The notes below the pieces were generated by a model that was not told the origin of the DNA, searched no databases, and saw nothing but the letters and a program-made list of their open reading frames with translations. A program made the translations under genes and the position numbers. From Catenovulum adriaticum (GTDB lineage: Bacteria > Pseudomonadota > Gammaproteobacteria > Enterobacterales > Alteromonadaceae): 64,000 nucleotides of DNA. The stretch covers positions 1,054,001-1,118,000 of the forward strand of contig NZ_CP109965.1 of assembly GCF_026725475.1 (NCBI RefSeq). The letters are read 5' to 3'. Below are positions 25,857 to 34,625 of this stretch, in pieces; the first letter of the stretch is position 1; each line of letters starts with the position of its first letter.

Positions 25857-27137
25857 TTAAAGGTTATAACCGCGTTCTTCGTGGCTGGTAATATCCAAAC
25901 CTTGAATTTCTTCGTCGCGTTCAACTCGAATACCCTTGGTAATCAGGCCTACAATTTTCAATAAAATAAAGCTAACGACAGCGGTATAAGCAAACGTCGC
26001 CCCAATGCCAATAAGTTGTACTTGTAGTTGTTCAGCAATGCTAGAGTTATCGCCGCCAAAACCATAGCCACTAAATATGCCTAACTCGGTTGAGCAGAAA
26101 ATACCGGCTAAAAATGTACCTAAAATACCACCCACACCATGTACCGGAAATACATCTAACGAGTCATCAATTTTCCACTTTTGTTTAATTAAATTGGTGC
26201 AATAGAAACAAATTATGCCTGCCAATAAACCTATAATTAGCGCAGCTGCTGGACCAACGTAACCAGATGCCGGGGTAATTGTACCCAAGCCTGCTACCAT
26301 ACCAGTTACAACACCCAGTACAGATGGTTTACCATATTTAATCCATTCAATTACCATCCAAGTTAATGCACCAGTTGCAGCAGATATATGAGTAACTAGC
26401 ATCGCCATAGCTGCATCGCCGTTAGCGGCAACTGCGCTACCGCCATTAAAGCCGAACCAACCAACCCATAACATACCCGCACCACCCATAGTCATTGTTA
26501 AATTATGCGGGATCATGGATGCTGTTCCATAACCGTTACGGTTTTTAATGACTAAAGCGGCTACTAATGCGGCTACACCTGCGGTGATATGTACCACTGT
26601 ACCGCCCGCAAAATCTAACATACCCATTTCTGCCAGCCATCCGCCGCCCCATACCCAGTGACAAACTGGCAGGTAAACTAGCACTAACCATGCGGAGCAA
26701 AATAATAAAACCGAAGAAAATTTCATTCGCTCAGCAAAACCACCCACAATAAGTGCTGGGGTAATAATGGCAAAGGTCATTTGAAACATAAAAAAGAGAG
26801 GTTCAGGTAAAGTGCCTGATAAGGAATCTTTAGTGACGCCATTTAAAAATGCTTTTGAAAAATCGCCAATAAAGCCATTGCCTTCGCCAAAAGCTAAGCT
26901 ATAGCCAGCAATTAACCATATAAGTGAGGCGACACAGGCAATGGAAAAACATTGCATTAAAACCGACAGTACGTTTTTGCTGCGTACTAAGCCTGCATAA
27001 AAAAAGCATAGGCCGGGTAGTGTCATAAATAACACCAAAGCAGTTGAGGTTAAGATCCAAGCGGTATCGCCTGTATCTTGGGTATTTGCCAAACTAATGC
27101 TAGGCAATAATGCGAGTATTGTTAGTAAATAACGCAT
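25857..27137 (-). CDS. amtB: Ammonium transporter AmtB
   Basis: The 426-residue protein has a cleavable signal peptide (ending near SLA-NTQ) and 11 transmembrane helices. Signature segments are WILTSTALVLFMTLPGLCFFY, DFAGGTVVHITAGVAAL (first pore His) and FPVHGVGGILGTF (second pore His). It conducts ammonia into the cell. It is the second gene of a glnK-amtB pair, so GlnK can block it when nitrogen is plentiful. Confidence 0.95.
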   Translation of the reverse strand: MRYLLTILALLPSISLANTQDTGDTAWILTSTALVLFMTLPGLCFFYAGLVRSKNVLSVLMQCFSIACVASLIWLIAGYSLAFGEGNGFIGDFSKAFLNGVTKDSLSGTLPEPLFFMFQMTFAIITPALIVGGFAERMKFSSVLLFCSAWLVLVYLPVCHWVWGGGWLAEMGMLDFAGGTVVHITAGVAALVAALVIKNRNGYGTASMIPHNLTMTMGGAGMLWVGWFGFNGGSAVAANGDAAMAMLVTHISAATGALTWMVIEWIKYGKPSVLGVVTGMVAGLGTITPASGYVGPAAALIIGLLAGIICFYCTNLIKQKWKIDDSLDVFPVHGVGGILGTFLAGIFCSTELGIFSGYGFGGDNSSIAEQLQVQLIGIGATFAYTAVVSFILLKIVGLITKGIRVERDEEIQGLDITSHEERGYNL

Positions 27138-27189
27138 GGTTAGCTTCCTATATAGTGGTATTAATAAGTTTAGTTTTGAGGGTGGGTCA

Positions 27190-27528
27190 TTAAATTGCGT
27201 CTTCGCCTTGCTCGCCTGTTCTTATTCGAACGGTTTGCTCAACGGGCGCTACAAAAATTTTGCCATCGCCAATTTTATGGGTGCGTGCTGTATTCACAAT
27301 GGTGTCTATTACTGAATCGACATTTTGTGACTCAACCACAATTTCTATTTTTGTTTTTAATACAAACTCTACAGTGTATTCAGCGCCTCGGTATAACTCT
27401 AAATGTCCTTTTTGTCGGCCAAATCCTTTTACTTCCGTCACTGTCATCCCAGTTACATTGATTTCGCTTAGGGCACAGCGAACTTCATCTAGCTTATGGG
27501 GTTTGATGATAGCCGTAATTTTTTTCAT
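27190..27528 (-). CDS. glnK: Nitrogen regulatory PII protein GlnK
   Basis: The 112-residue signalling protein is a full-length PII: MKKITAIIKPHKLDEVR, the T-loop GHLELYRGAEYTVEF with the uridylylated tyrosine Y51, and the C-terminal KIGDGKIFVAPVEQTVRIRTGE. It senses 2-oxoglutarate and ATP/ADP and plugs AmtB. It lies 52 bp upstream of amtB on the same strand. I could not make out a convincing sigma-54 promoter or NtrC site upstream. Confidence 0.95.
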   Translation of the reverse strand: MKKITAIIKPHKLDEVRCALSEINVTGMTVTEVKGFGRQKGHLELYRGAEYTVEFVLKTKIEIVVESQNVDSVIDTIVNTARTHKIGDGKIFVAPVEQTVRIRTGEQGEDAI

Positions 27529-27834
27529 TATTTAGATTAGTCCACTTTGTAACAAATTGGGGCAATTTTATGCTGAAAAATTCACCTTTCACCATAAAAG
27601 CGCGCATCATATCAGAAATATCACCAATGTGGATCCTTATGCACTAAAAAGTTAAAGTTGTTCGATAAATTGTTCTAAAACAATGCATTGCACTATTTTG
27701 GGGTCTTGTTTTGGTGCGTTTTTGGGAGGATATTCAGTATTTTTACTATCGACAAGTTTGCAATAAAAAAGTTAATATCATTTAACAATAATATTTATAA
27801 AAACTTAAGACTAGCAATTAGAAAAGGAGCTCCT
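27529..27834. other. Divergent spacer glnK / acs
   Basis: This 306-bp region must hold promoters for both genes. I see no gene or strong hairpin. The acs frame stays open to 27688, but that segment lacks a ribosome binding site and is not part of the usual protein. Confidence 0.5.
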
Positions 27835-29775
27835 ATGTCAGAGTCAGTGTTTCCAGTAAGCCCATCAGTGGCTGAGAAAAGTTTGCTTACTAACGAGCAA
27901 TATCAATCTTTATATCAAGAGTCTATCGACAACCCTGAACAATTTTGGGCAGAGCAAGCTAAGCGACTCAATTGGTTTACCCCTTTTGACAAAATAAAAA
28001 ATACATCGTACCAACCCAATCAAGTCTCTATTAATTGGTTTGAAGGCGGTGAGCTAAATGCCAGTGTTAATTGTATTGATCGCCATTTGCCACAAAAAGC
28101 AAATCAAACGGCATTAATTTGGGAAGGGGATGAACCAACTCAAGACCAAAAAGTGACATATCAGCAATTGCATGATGAAGTCGCTAAATTAGCTAATGGA
28201 TTACGCAAATTAGGGGTAGGCAAAGGTGACACTGTTGCGATTTATATGCCTATGATATGTGAAGCCGTTTATATTATGTTGGCTTGTGCACGTATTGGCG
28301 CGGTGCATTCAGTTATATTTGGTGGCTTTTCACCGAATGCTATTGCTGATCGTATTGTTAATTGCAATGCTAAATTGATTGTAACTGCTGATGAAGGCAA
28401 AAGAGGCGGGCGCTCGATTCCATTAAAGCAAAATGTAGATGAAGCGCTTGCCAGAAAAGATGTGACAACGATTGAACATTGTTTGGTATTTAAACATTTA
28501 TCTAGCCAAATTAACTGGGATGATAAATTAGATATTTGGGCACACGAGCTCACACACGACATGCCTGCGGTTTGTGAACCTGAGGTGATGAAATCTGAAG
28601 ATCCTTTATTTATCTTATATACGTCAGGCTCCACTGGTCAGCCTAAAGGTTTATTACATACCACGGCCGGTTATTTATTGTATTCAGCGCTAACCCACAA
28701 ATATGTGTTTGATTATCAAGAAGGCGATATATATTGGTGTGGCGCTGATGTAGGTTGGATTACCGGACACAGTTATATTGTGTACGGGCCGCTAGCAAAT
28801 GGTGCGACCCAAGTTATTTTTGAAGGTATTCCAACTTACCCAACCGCTTCCCGAATTGGCGACGTGGTCGATAAACACCAAGTGAATATTTTATATACAG
28901 CACCCACTGCAATCCGCGCCTTAATGGCGAAAGGCGACGAAGCTTATGCAACAAACAAACGGACTAGTTTACGCATTTTAGGGAGTGTAGGTGAACCTAT
29001 TAATCCCGAAGCTTGGGAATGGTATTACAAAAATATTGGTAACAGCCAATGTCCTATTGTTGATACTTGGTGGCAAACTGAAACTGGCGGCATTATGATT
29101 ACGCCACTGCCGGGTGCGACTGATTTAAAACCAGGCTCAGCCACTCGACCATTTTTTGGGATAAAACCTGCTTTAGTTAATAGTGACGGCCGTATATTAG
29201 AAGGTGAGGCAAGCGGTAATTTAGCAATACTAGATTCTTGGCCGGGTCAAGCCCGTACAATATATGGTGATCATGAGCGTTTTGAGCAAACATATTTCAG
29301 TACCTACAAAAATATGTACTTTACTGGCGACGGCGCAAGACGGGATAAAGATGGTTATTACTGGATCACTGGCCGAGTAGATGATGTATTAAATGTTTCT
29401 GGACACAGATTAGGCACAGCAGAAATTGAAAGCTCGTTAGTTGCACATACTTCAATTGCTGAAGCTGCTGTTGTTGGTTATCCGCATGATATTAAAGGCC
29501 AAGCGATATATGCGTATATTACCCCAGTTGAAGGGGTAGAAATGACAGACGAGCTTATTAAACAAATCCGAGACTGGGTTAAAACAGATTTAAGCCCAAT
29601 TGCTTGTCCGGACAAAATACAGTGGGCACTTGGTTTACCTAAAACACGTTCCGGTAAAATTATGCGCCGTATATTACGTAAAATAGCAACAAATGAGCAT
29701 GATCAATTAGGTGATACCAGTACTTTGGCTGATCCGAGTGTGGTTGATGACTTAATTAAAAACTGCAAAAACTAA
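27835..29775 (+). CDS. acs: Acetyl-CoA synthetase
   Basis: The 646-residue AMP-forming enzyme converts acetate, ATP and CoA to acetyl-CoA. LFILYTSGSTGQPKGLLHTT is the AMP-binding P-loop, DTWWQTETGG the adenine/acetate motif, and PKTRSGKIMRRILRK holds the regulatory lysine (about K608) acetylated by Pat-type enzymes. I start it at ATG 27835, where AAAAGGAG sits just upstream; the length then equals the family norm of about 650. Confidence 0.95.
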   Translation: MSESVFPVSPSVAEKSLLTNEQYQSLYQESIDNPEQFWAEQAKRLNWFTPFDKIKNTSYQPNQVSINWFEGGELNASVNCIDRHLPQKANQTALIWEGDEPTQDQKVTYQQLHDEVAKLANGLRKLGVGKGDTVAIYMPMICEAVYIMLACARIGAVHSVIFGGFSPNAIADRIVNCNAKLIVTADEGKRGGRSIPLKQNVDEALARKDVTTIEHCLVFKHLSSQINWDDKLDIWAHELTHDMPAVCEPEVMKSEDPLFILYTSGSTGQPKGLLHTTAGYLLYSALTHKYVFDYQEGDIYWCGADVGWITGHSYIVYGPLANGATQVIFEGIPTYPTASRIGDVVDKHQVNILYTAPTAIRALMAKGDEAYATNKRTSLRILGSVGEPINPEAWEWYYKNIGNSQCPIVDTWWQTETGGIMITPLPGATDLKPGSATRPFFGIKPALVNSDGRILEGEASGNLAILDSWPGQARTIYGDHERFEQTYFSTYKNMYFTGDGARRDKDGYYWITGRVDDVLNVSGHRLGTAEIESSLVAHTSIAEAAVVGYPHDIKGQAIYAYITPVEGVEMTDELIKQIRDWVKTDLSPIACPDKIQWALGLPKTRSGKIMRRILRKIATNEHDQLGDTSTLADPSVVDDLIKNCKN

Positions 29776-29835
29776 ATAGTTGAATTTAAACAAACTCGCG
29801 CATACACAATAAATAATTGCATCGACTAACATTAA

Positions 29836-29860
29836 ATGCCTGCTTATGCAGGCATTTTTA
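29836..29860 (+). terminator. Terminator after acs
   Basis: ATGCCTGC (29836-29843) and GCAGGCAT (29848-29855) form a perfect 8-bp stem with a TTAT loop followed by TTTTA. Confidence 0.85.
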
Positions 29861-29906
29861 TATTCTAAACTAACATTCACCCGTTAAAGAGTAAGCTTTA
29901 CTTGTT

Positions 29907-30605
29907 TTAGCTTGAATGCGGATCTTGATCGGGGTTTTCATTTAATACGGCAAGCATGAGTACCCAAAAACACAGCACTAAGTTAAATAGCATTATTTGT
30001 AAATCGGCAGGCATTAAATAAACAATAGAAACAGCCGGAATCCAAACCATCCAATTTGATAGCACCACAACAGGAATCACTTTGGTAAATAAATGCTTAT
30101 TAATATGCAGCTGGGTTTGTTTTAAACTAAAGCTATTTTCCATCCAAAGATAAGCGATGCTAATGCTTGGAACCGCCCATAAAGCAGAATAAATAAACTG
30201 ATCAACGGCGGTTTTTACAGCTATGGTGGCTAAATTATTTTCGTAACCAAATAAGTAGCCTTGTAGTTCATAAAAAAAACTGACCTCAACGCCTTTTATT
30301 CCCCAAAAAATCAGATAAAAAACACCAACAAGTCCAATCGATTGATTTTGCTTAAAGGATGAACTAAACCATAAATATAAAAATGGAATAAAACCGCCAA
30401 ATAAAGCGGTTGAAATAAATACAAAAGCTATCCCATACGTTTGCCTTAACTCTGTTAGATGAGCAAAAAAATAATGAACTTGAGGCAAATAAAAATAGCT
30501 AAGCACAATTATGATAGCAAACAGTTGCAAAACCAGACCTGGTATTAAATTTTGTTTTAATGCATGTTTGATTTGGGCAGAAAAATGATGAGCAGACATA
30601 AACAT
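29907..30605 (-). CDS. Mpv17/PMP22-like integral membrane protein
   Basis: The 232-residue protein has about six hydrophobic helices. The second half resembles Mpv17/PMP22: a DQ pair (D135-Q136) opening a helix, then NWMVWIP (N184-W188, P190), YLMPADLQIMLFN and a conserved-type Trp at 214 near the end, comparable to the family's NW..WP...NF..VP...R......W. Mpv17 proteins are mostly eukaryotic organelle membrane proteins, with scattered bacterial relatives. The first half (residues 20-110) has no recognised match. No ribosome binding site stands out; the ATG two codons in is an equal start. The function is unknown. Confidence 0.55.
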   Translation of the reverse strand: MFMSAHHFSAQIKHALKQNLIPGLVLQLFAIIIVLSYFYLPQVHYFFAHLTELRQTYGIAFVFISTALFGGFIPFLYLWFSSSFKQNQSIGLVGVFYLIFWGIKGVEVSFFYELQGYLFGYENNLATIAVKTAVDQFIYSALWAVPSISIAYLWMENSFSLKQTQLHINKHLFTKVIPVVVLSNWMVWIPAVSIVYLMPADLQIMLFNLVLCFWVLMLAVLNENPDQDPHSS

Positions 30606-30839
30606 AAATATTAAAATGAAAAAGGCGATTTTAGTTTAACTGCTAAGATAAATATCACAAAGTTTAATTTGGTTATAATATTTTATTATTGGCGTTTAAT
30701 TATCATTATTTTTTTCCCAATTAATTAACACATAATCGCTGTGGATTAGCGCATAGTTTTAGCTTTAAAATGATCGATATAGCTTGGCTGTTACAAGCTA
30801 AAAAAAGCTGCTATGATAAATTTGTGCTTGAAAAATTAA

Positions 30840-30871
30840 ATAACCTCAACTCGGTTTAATGAATATGTTTC
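30840..30871 (-). repeat. Copy B of a 32-bp intergenic repeat
   Basis: Read on the minus strand this is 29/32 identical to 21986-22017. The flanks of the two copies do not match, so the unit is short. Confidence 0.7.
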
Positions 30872-31020
30872 AAACGGCCTTTTTTCACGGGGACTGCGTT
30901 AAATCCACTTGCAATAGGCTAGCTATTGACGCGTGAATTTGCCTTGCCCACGCAAGAAAATGCTCGTTAGAAACTATGCGTAGAGATAAGTTTATATAAT
31001 CCAAATAGTTAGAATACACC

Positions 31021-31040
31021 TTAACCTGAATTAAGGTTAA
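31021..31040 (+). promoter_or_regulatory. Inverted repeat in front of the MOSC gene
   Basis: TTAACCT-(6 nt)-AGGTTAA is a perfect 7-bp inverted repeat ending 13 nt before the ATG at 31054 and directly before AGGAA. It could be an operator or an mRNA hairpin overlapping the ribosome binding site. Confidence 0.4.
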
Positions 31041-31053
31041 ATAGGAATTTATC

Positions 31054-31695
31054 ATGCAGCTTTTATCTATTAATACGTCTAAAAAAAGAAACTTACCTTA
31101 CGGCAAACGAGAAATAGAAACCGGAATTTTTAAAAAGCCTGTTGCTTCACCAGTCAGAGTCATGCCTGATCATATTGAAGGCGATGAGCAAGCTGATTTA
31201 AAAAATCATGGTGGTTTTAGCAAAGCGGTTTATGCCTATGGCTATCAGCATTATGAATATTGGCAAAATAAATTAAAGCGAGCAGCTTTGCCTTATGGCA
31301 GTTTTGGTGAAAATTTGACTATTTCTTTGTTAGATGAAAACGAGATACATATAGGCGACACTTTTAAATTAGGTGAAGCGGTTTTGTCAGTTACACAACC
31401 CAGAGTTCCGTGTTTTAAATTAGGGCTTAAATTTGAACTGGCCAATATGCCTAAATTGTTTTCTCAGTCTTTACGAACGGGCTTATATTTATCTGTGGTT
31501 GAAAGTGGTGACATTTCAGTTGGCGATCGGTTTGAATTAATTCATAAGCAGCAAAATAGCATTTCAATAAAAGACCTGTTTTATGCTTATTTTCATCAGG
31601 AAAAAACAGAATCCCTAGATACGCTAGAACAAGCCTTGCAAATAGAAGGTTTATCACCCGAATGGAAAGCCCAAATAGAACAATATTTAGGTTAG
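31054..31695 (+). CDS. yiiM: MOSC-domain protein, YiiM type
   Basis: The 213-residue protein has a MOSC domain (GDEQADLKNHGGFSKAVYAY, PYGSFGENLTI, VTQPRVPCFKLGLKF with the conserved Cys) and a C-terminal 3-alpha domain (SIKDLFYAYF ... LSPEWKAQIEQYL). MOSC proteins bind the molybdenum cofactor; E. coli YiiM reduces N-hydroxylated compounds such as 6-hydroxylaminopurine. AGGAA precedes the ATG. Confidence 0.88.
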   Translation: MQLLSINTSKKRNLPYGKREIETGIFKKPVASPVRVMPDHIEGDEQADLKNHGGFSKAVYAYGYQHYEYWQNKLKRAALPYGSFGENLTISLLDENEIHIGDTFKLGEAVLSVTQPRVPCFKLGLKFELANMPKLFSQSLRTGLYLSVVESGDISVGDRFELIHKQQNSISIKDLFYAYFHQEKTESLDTLEQALQIEGLSPEWKAQIEQYLG

Positions 31696-31799
31696 CCTAA
31701 TAATAACTTATACGCAGCTTGTGATTATATAATGTTTAACAGGCTGCTGTTTTTTTAGCGATATAAAGTATAAAAAATTACAAAATTTTTTTTATTTTC

Positions 31800-31828
31800 C
31801 CCTTGTTTTGCATTCATACAACCCCATT
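31800..31828 (+). promoter_or_regulatory. Sigma-32 (heat-shock) promoter of groESL
   Basis: A -35 CTTGTTT (31802-31808, consensus CTTGAAA) is followed after 13 nt by CCCCAT (31822-31827) as the -10. Both elements and the spacing fit RpoH promoters. It lies about 90 nt upstream of groES. Confidence 0.8.
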
Positions 31829-31916
31829 TATCTTACATCTAAAAATTACCTGTTCAAAATGTACAGGTTTTTCTAACAACAATAGTGTTAATTAATTTCT
31901 CAGGAGAATGGAGAAG

Positions 31917-32207
31917 ATGAATATTCGTCCTTTAAATGATCGCGTTATCGTAAAGCGTTTGGAAGTTGAAACTAAATCAGCTGGCGGTATCGTGTTAACA
32001 GGCAGTGCTGCAGAAAAGTCATCTAAAGGTGAAGTATTGGCTGTTGGTAACGGTCGCACTTTAGATAATGGTCAAGTTAAAGCGGTAGACGTGAAAGTTG
32101 GCGAAACAGTACTGTTTGGCAACTATATCGAAAAAGCTGAAAAAATTGACGGCGAAGAAGTATTAATTATGAAAGAAGAAAATATCTTAGGCGTAGTTGA
32201 CGCTTAA
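31917..32207 (+). CDS. groS: Co-chaperonin GroES
   Basis: The 96-residue protein forms the heptameric lid of GroEL. MNIRPLNDRVIVKRLEVE, SAGGIVLTGSAAEKSSKGEV (mobile loop) and the end EENILGVVD are canonical. I start it at ATG 31917, which gives the usual MNIRPL start with AGGAG 10 nt and GGAG 3 nt upstream; an in-frame ATG at 31908 sits only 1 nt after AGGAG. Confidence 0.96.
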   Translation: MNIRPLNDRVIVKRLEVETKSAGGIVLTGSAAEKSSKGEVLAVGNGRTLDNGQVKAVDVKVGETVLFGNYIEKAEKIDGEEVLIMKEENILGVVDA

Positions 32208-32257
32208 TTCTTTATTCATATTATCAATTCATTAACAGATTTTAGGAAATTATAATC

Positions 32258-33904
32258 ATGGCAGCAAAAGACGTAAAATTTGGTGAAGACGCACGCGTAA
32301 AAATGTTAGCGGGCGTGAATATTTTAGCAAACGCAGTAAAAGTAACTTTAGGTCCTAAAGGCCGCAACGTTGTTTTAGACAAATCATTTGGCGCACCAAT
32401 GATCACTAAAGACGGTGTATCAGTTGCGAAAGAAATCGAACTTGAAGACAAGTTTGAAAATATGGGCGCACAAATGGTTAAAGAAGTAGCGTCTAAAGCG
32501 AATGATGAAGCAGGTGACGGTACAACAACTGCAACTGTATTAGCGCAATCAATTGTAAACGAAGGCTTAAAAGCAGTTGCTGCGGGCATGAATCCAATGG
32601 ATTTAAAACGTGGTATTGATAAAGCTGTGATTGCCGCTGTAGCTGAATTAAAAGCATTATCACAACCTTGTGCAGATAATAAAGCGATTGCTCAGGTAGG
32701 TACTATCTCAGCAAACTCTGATCGCGAAATTGGCGAAATCATTGCAAATGCAATGGAAAAAGTTGGCAAAGAAGGTGTTATCACTGTAGAAGAAGGTCAG
32801 GCACTTCATAACGAATTAGACGTTGTTGAAGGTATGCAATTTGACCGTGGTTATTTATCACCTTATTTCATCAACAACTCTGAAAACGGTACAGTTGATT
32901 TAGATAGCCCATTTATCTTATTAGTGGACAAAAAAGTATCTAACATTCGTGAGTTATTACCAACGTTAGAAGCGGTTGCTAAAGCTGGCAAACCATTATT
33001 AATTATCGCTGAAGATTTAGAAGGCGAAGCCTTAGCAACTTTAGTTGTTAACAACATGCGTGGCATTGTTAAAGTAGCAGCGGTTAAAGCACCAGGTTTT
33101 GGTGACCGTCGTAAAGCAATGTTACAAGATATTGCTGTATTAACAAACGGTACCGTTATCTCTGAAGAAATCGGCTTAGAGTTAGAAAAAGCTGAACTTG
33201 AAGATTTAGGTCAAGCTAAGCGTGTTGTTATTTCAAAAGACAATACAACAATTATCGATGGCGTAGGTGAAGAAGCTAATATTCAATCTCGCGTTACTCA
33301 AATTCGTGGCCAAATTGAAGAATCAACTTCAGACTACGATAAAGAAAAGCTTCAAGAGCGCTTAGCTAAATTAGCTGGTGGTGTTGCGGTGATTAAAGTT
33401 GGCGCAGCAACTGAAGTTGAAATGAAAGAGAAAAAAGCACGTGTTGAAGATGCACTTCACGCAACTCGCGCAGCGGTTGAAGAAGGTGTGGTACCTGGTG
33501 GTGGTGTTGCATTAGTTCGAGTTGCAGCAAAAATCACTGAATTAACAGGTGATAACGAAGACCAAAACCATGGTATTAAAGTTGCGCTACGCGCAATGGA
33601 AGCGCCAATGCGCCAAATTGTTACTAACGCAGGTGAAGAAGCCTCTGTTGTCGTAAGCAAAGTGAAAGAAGGTGAAGCTAACTTTGGTTACAACGCAGGT
33701 AACGATACTTACGGTGATATGTTAGAAGCGGGTATTTTAGATCCAACTAAAGTAACTCGTAGCGCATTACAATTTGCAGCATCAGTCGCTGGCTTAATGG
33801 TAACGACTGAAGCTATGGTTACCGACGTACCACAAGATGACGCGCCTGCAGCACCTGATATGGGTGGCATGGGCGGTATGGGTGGAATGGGCGGCATGAT
33901 GTAG
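32258..33904 (+). CDS. groL: Chaperonin GroEL
   Basis: The 548-residue chaperonin subunit folds proteins in its 14-mer cavity. MAAKDVKFGEDARVKML, VTLGPKGRNVVLD, NDEAGDGTTTATVLAQ and the flexible tail of GGM repeats (GGMGGMGGMGGMM) are present. It lies 50 bp after groES under the same heat-shock promoter and is followed by a terminator. Confidence 0.98.
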   Translation: MAAKDVKFGEDARVKMLAGVNILANAVKVTLGPKGRNVVLDKSFGAPMITKDGVSVAKEIELEDKFENMGAQMVKEVASKANDEAGDGTTTATVLAQSIVNEGLKAVAAGMNPMDLKRGIDKAVIAAVAELKALSQPCADNKAIAQVGTISANSDREIGEIIANAMEKVGKEGVITVEEGQALHNELDVVEGMQFDRGYLSPYFINNSENGTVDLDSPFILLVDKKVSNIRELLPTLEAVAKAGKPLLIIAEDLEGEALATLVVNNMRGIVKVAAVKAPGFGDRRKAMLQDIAVLTNGTVISEEIGLELEKAELEDLGQAKRVVISKDNTTIIDGVGEEANIQSRVTQIRGQIEESTSDYDKEKLQERLAKLAGGVAVIKVGAATEVEMKEKKARVEDALHATRAAVEEGVVPGGGVALVRVAAKITELTGDNEDQNHGIKVALRAMEAPMRQIVTNAGEEASVVVSKVKEGEANFGYNAGNDTYGDMLEAGILDPTKVTRSALQFAASVAGLMVTTEAMVTDVPQDDAPAAPDMGGMGGMGGMGGMM

Positions 33905-33955
33905 TCTGAAAAAGACTATATCTGAACGTTTCATAGAAACTCAGAAGCTTTTGAA

Positions 33956-33988
33956 AACCCCGTAGGCATTGTCTTACGGGGTTTTTTA
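33956..33988 (+). terminator. Terminator after groEL
   Basis: ACCCCGTA (33957-33964) pairs with TACGGGGT (33975-33982), followed by TTTTT. Confidence 0.87.
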
Positions 33989-34232
33989 GTTTTACATACA
34001 TTGTCATTTTTTGTTCAATTTTTTATTTTTCCAGACACATTTCATTTAGTTATTTTGCTCAATATTTTTAAGGCAATTGAAGGAGAGGCGCTTATTGGGG
34101 TAAGTGGGACGTGAAGCTAGTACTGTCGGTATTTTTATGCTTAGGTTGTGATGAGGGGAGTAATGTAAAACGCAGCAGACCAACATATGCTAAACATATA
34201 GTTAAGCCTGCTTTGCGGTGTTAATTATAACT
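33989..34232. other. Spacer groEL / DUF3718 with a possible tiny lipoprotein ORF
   Basis: The region is mostly AT-rich. A GTG-started 37-codon frame on the plus strand (34111-34224) encodes a short lipoprotein-like sequence (VKLVLSVFLCLGCDEGS); I do not call it as a gene because no clear ribosome binding site or family supports it. Confidence 0.3.
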
Positions 34233-34595
34233 TTAATTAACGCGATCTTTTAGCTCAGCTACAATAGGAGAGGCTGAGTGGCCATTAGATTCAGCCCAAC
34301 CTAAATCATCAACGTCTTTTAAAGTAGACTTTGAGACTTTACTGACAATATAACTGCCAACATCGTTTGCACTACTTTCCAGCGCAAGTTGAATTAGAGA
34401 TTTATCGTTACAGCGTAGATCTTTATATAGGCTACGTAACTTAAACCCGCCTGAGCGTAACGCCAAACGTAAACCATGTTTATCATTATTCATTACACTT
34501 TTGCAGATAGTGACACCTAGCTCATTTGCCTGAGCCGAATTAACACTTAAACATGCAACGAATAAACTACTAGCGAATAAAAACTTATTTTTCAT
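34233..34595 (-). CDS. DUF3718-like secreted protein
   Basis: The 120-residue protein has a signal peptide (cleaved near AQA-NEL, residue 23) and a compact domain with two cysteines (TICKSVMNND, YKDLRCNDKSLIQLALESS). The ICK...CND.SLI.LA pattern resembles the DUF3718 family of Shewanella and relatives; the two cysteines may form a disulfide in the periplasm. The function is unknown. It lies 30 bp downstream of the chemoreceptor gene on the same strand. Confidence 0.7.
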   Translation of the reverse strand: MKNKFLFASSLFVACLSVNSAQANELGVTICKSVMNNDKHGLRLALRSGGFKLRSLYKDLRCNDKSLIQLALESSANDVGSYIVSKVSKSTLKDVDDLGWAESNGHSASPIVAELKDRVN

Positions 34596-34625
34596 ACGAC
34601 TTCTCTTTTTACAACATATAGATTA

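Larger units (their letters stand above)
30606..31053. other. 448-bp intergenic region with repeat copy B and palindromes
   Basis: It holds copy B of the 32-bp repeat (30840-30871), a 7-bp stem TAGCTTG/CAAGCTA near 30780-30799 and an inverted repeat at 31021-31040. No gene is evident. Confidence 0.55.

Noticed and set aside
27529..27690. Possible sigma-54 promoter for glnK-amtB
   Set aside because: A TTGC is present on the minus strand, but no GG lies at the required distance upstream.
27688..27834. N-terminal extension of Acs
   Set aside because: No ribosome binding site and no family match; the strong AAAAGGAG belongs to ATG 27835.
32242..32589. Open frame antisense to groEL
   Set aside because: It is a mirror of groEL codon usage, with no ribosome binding site or protein-like features.
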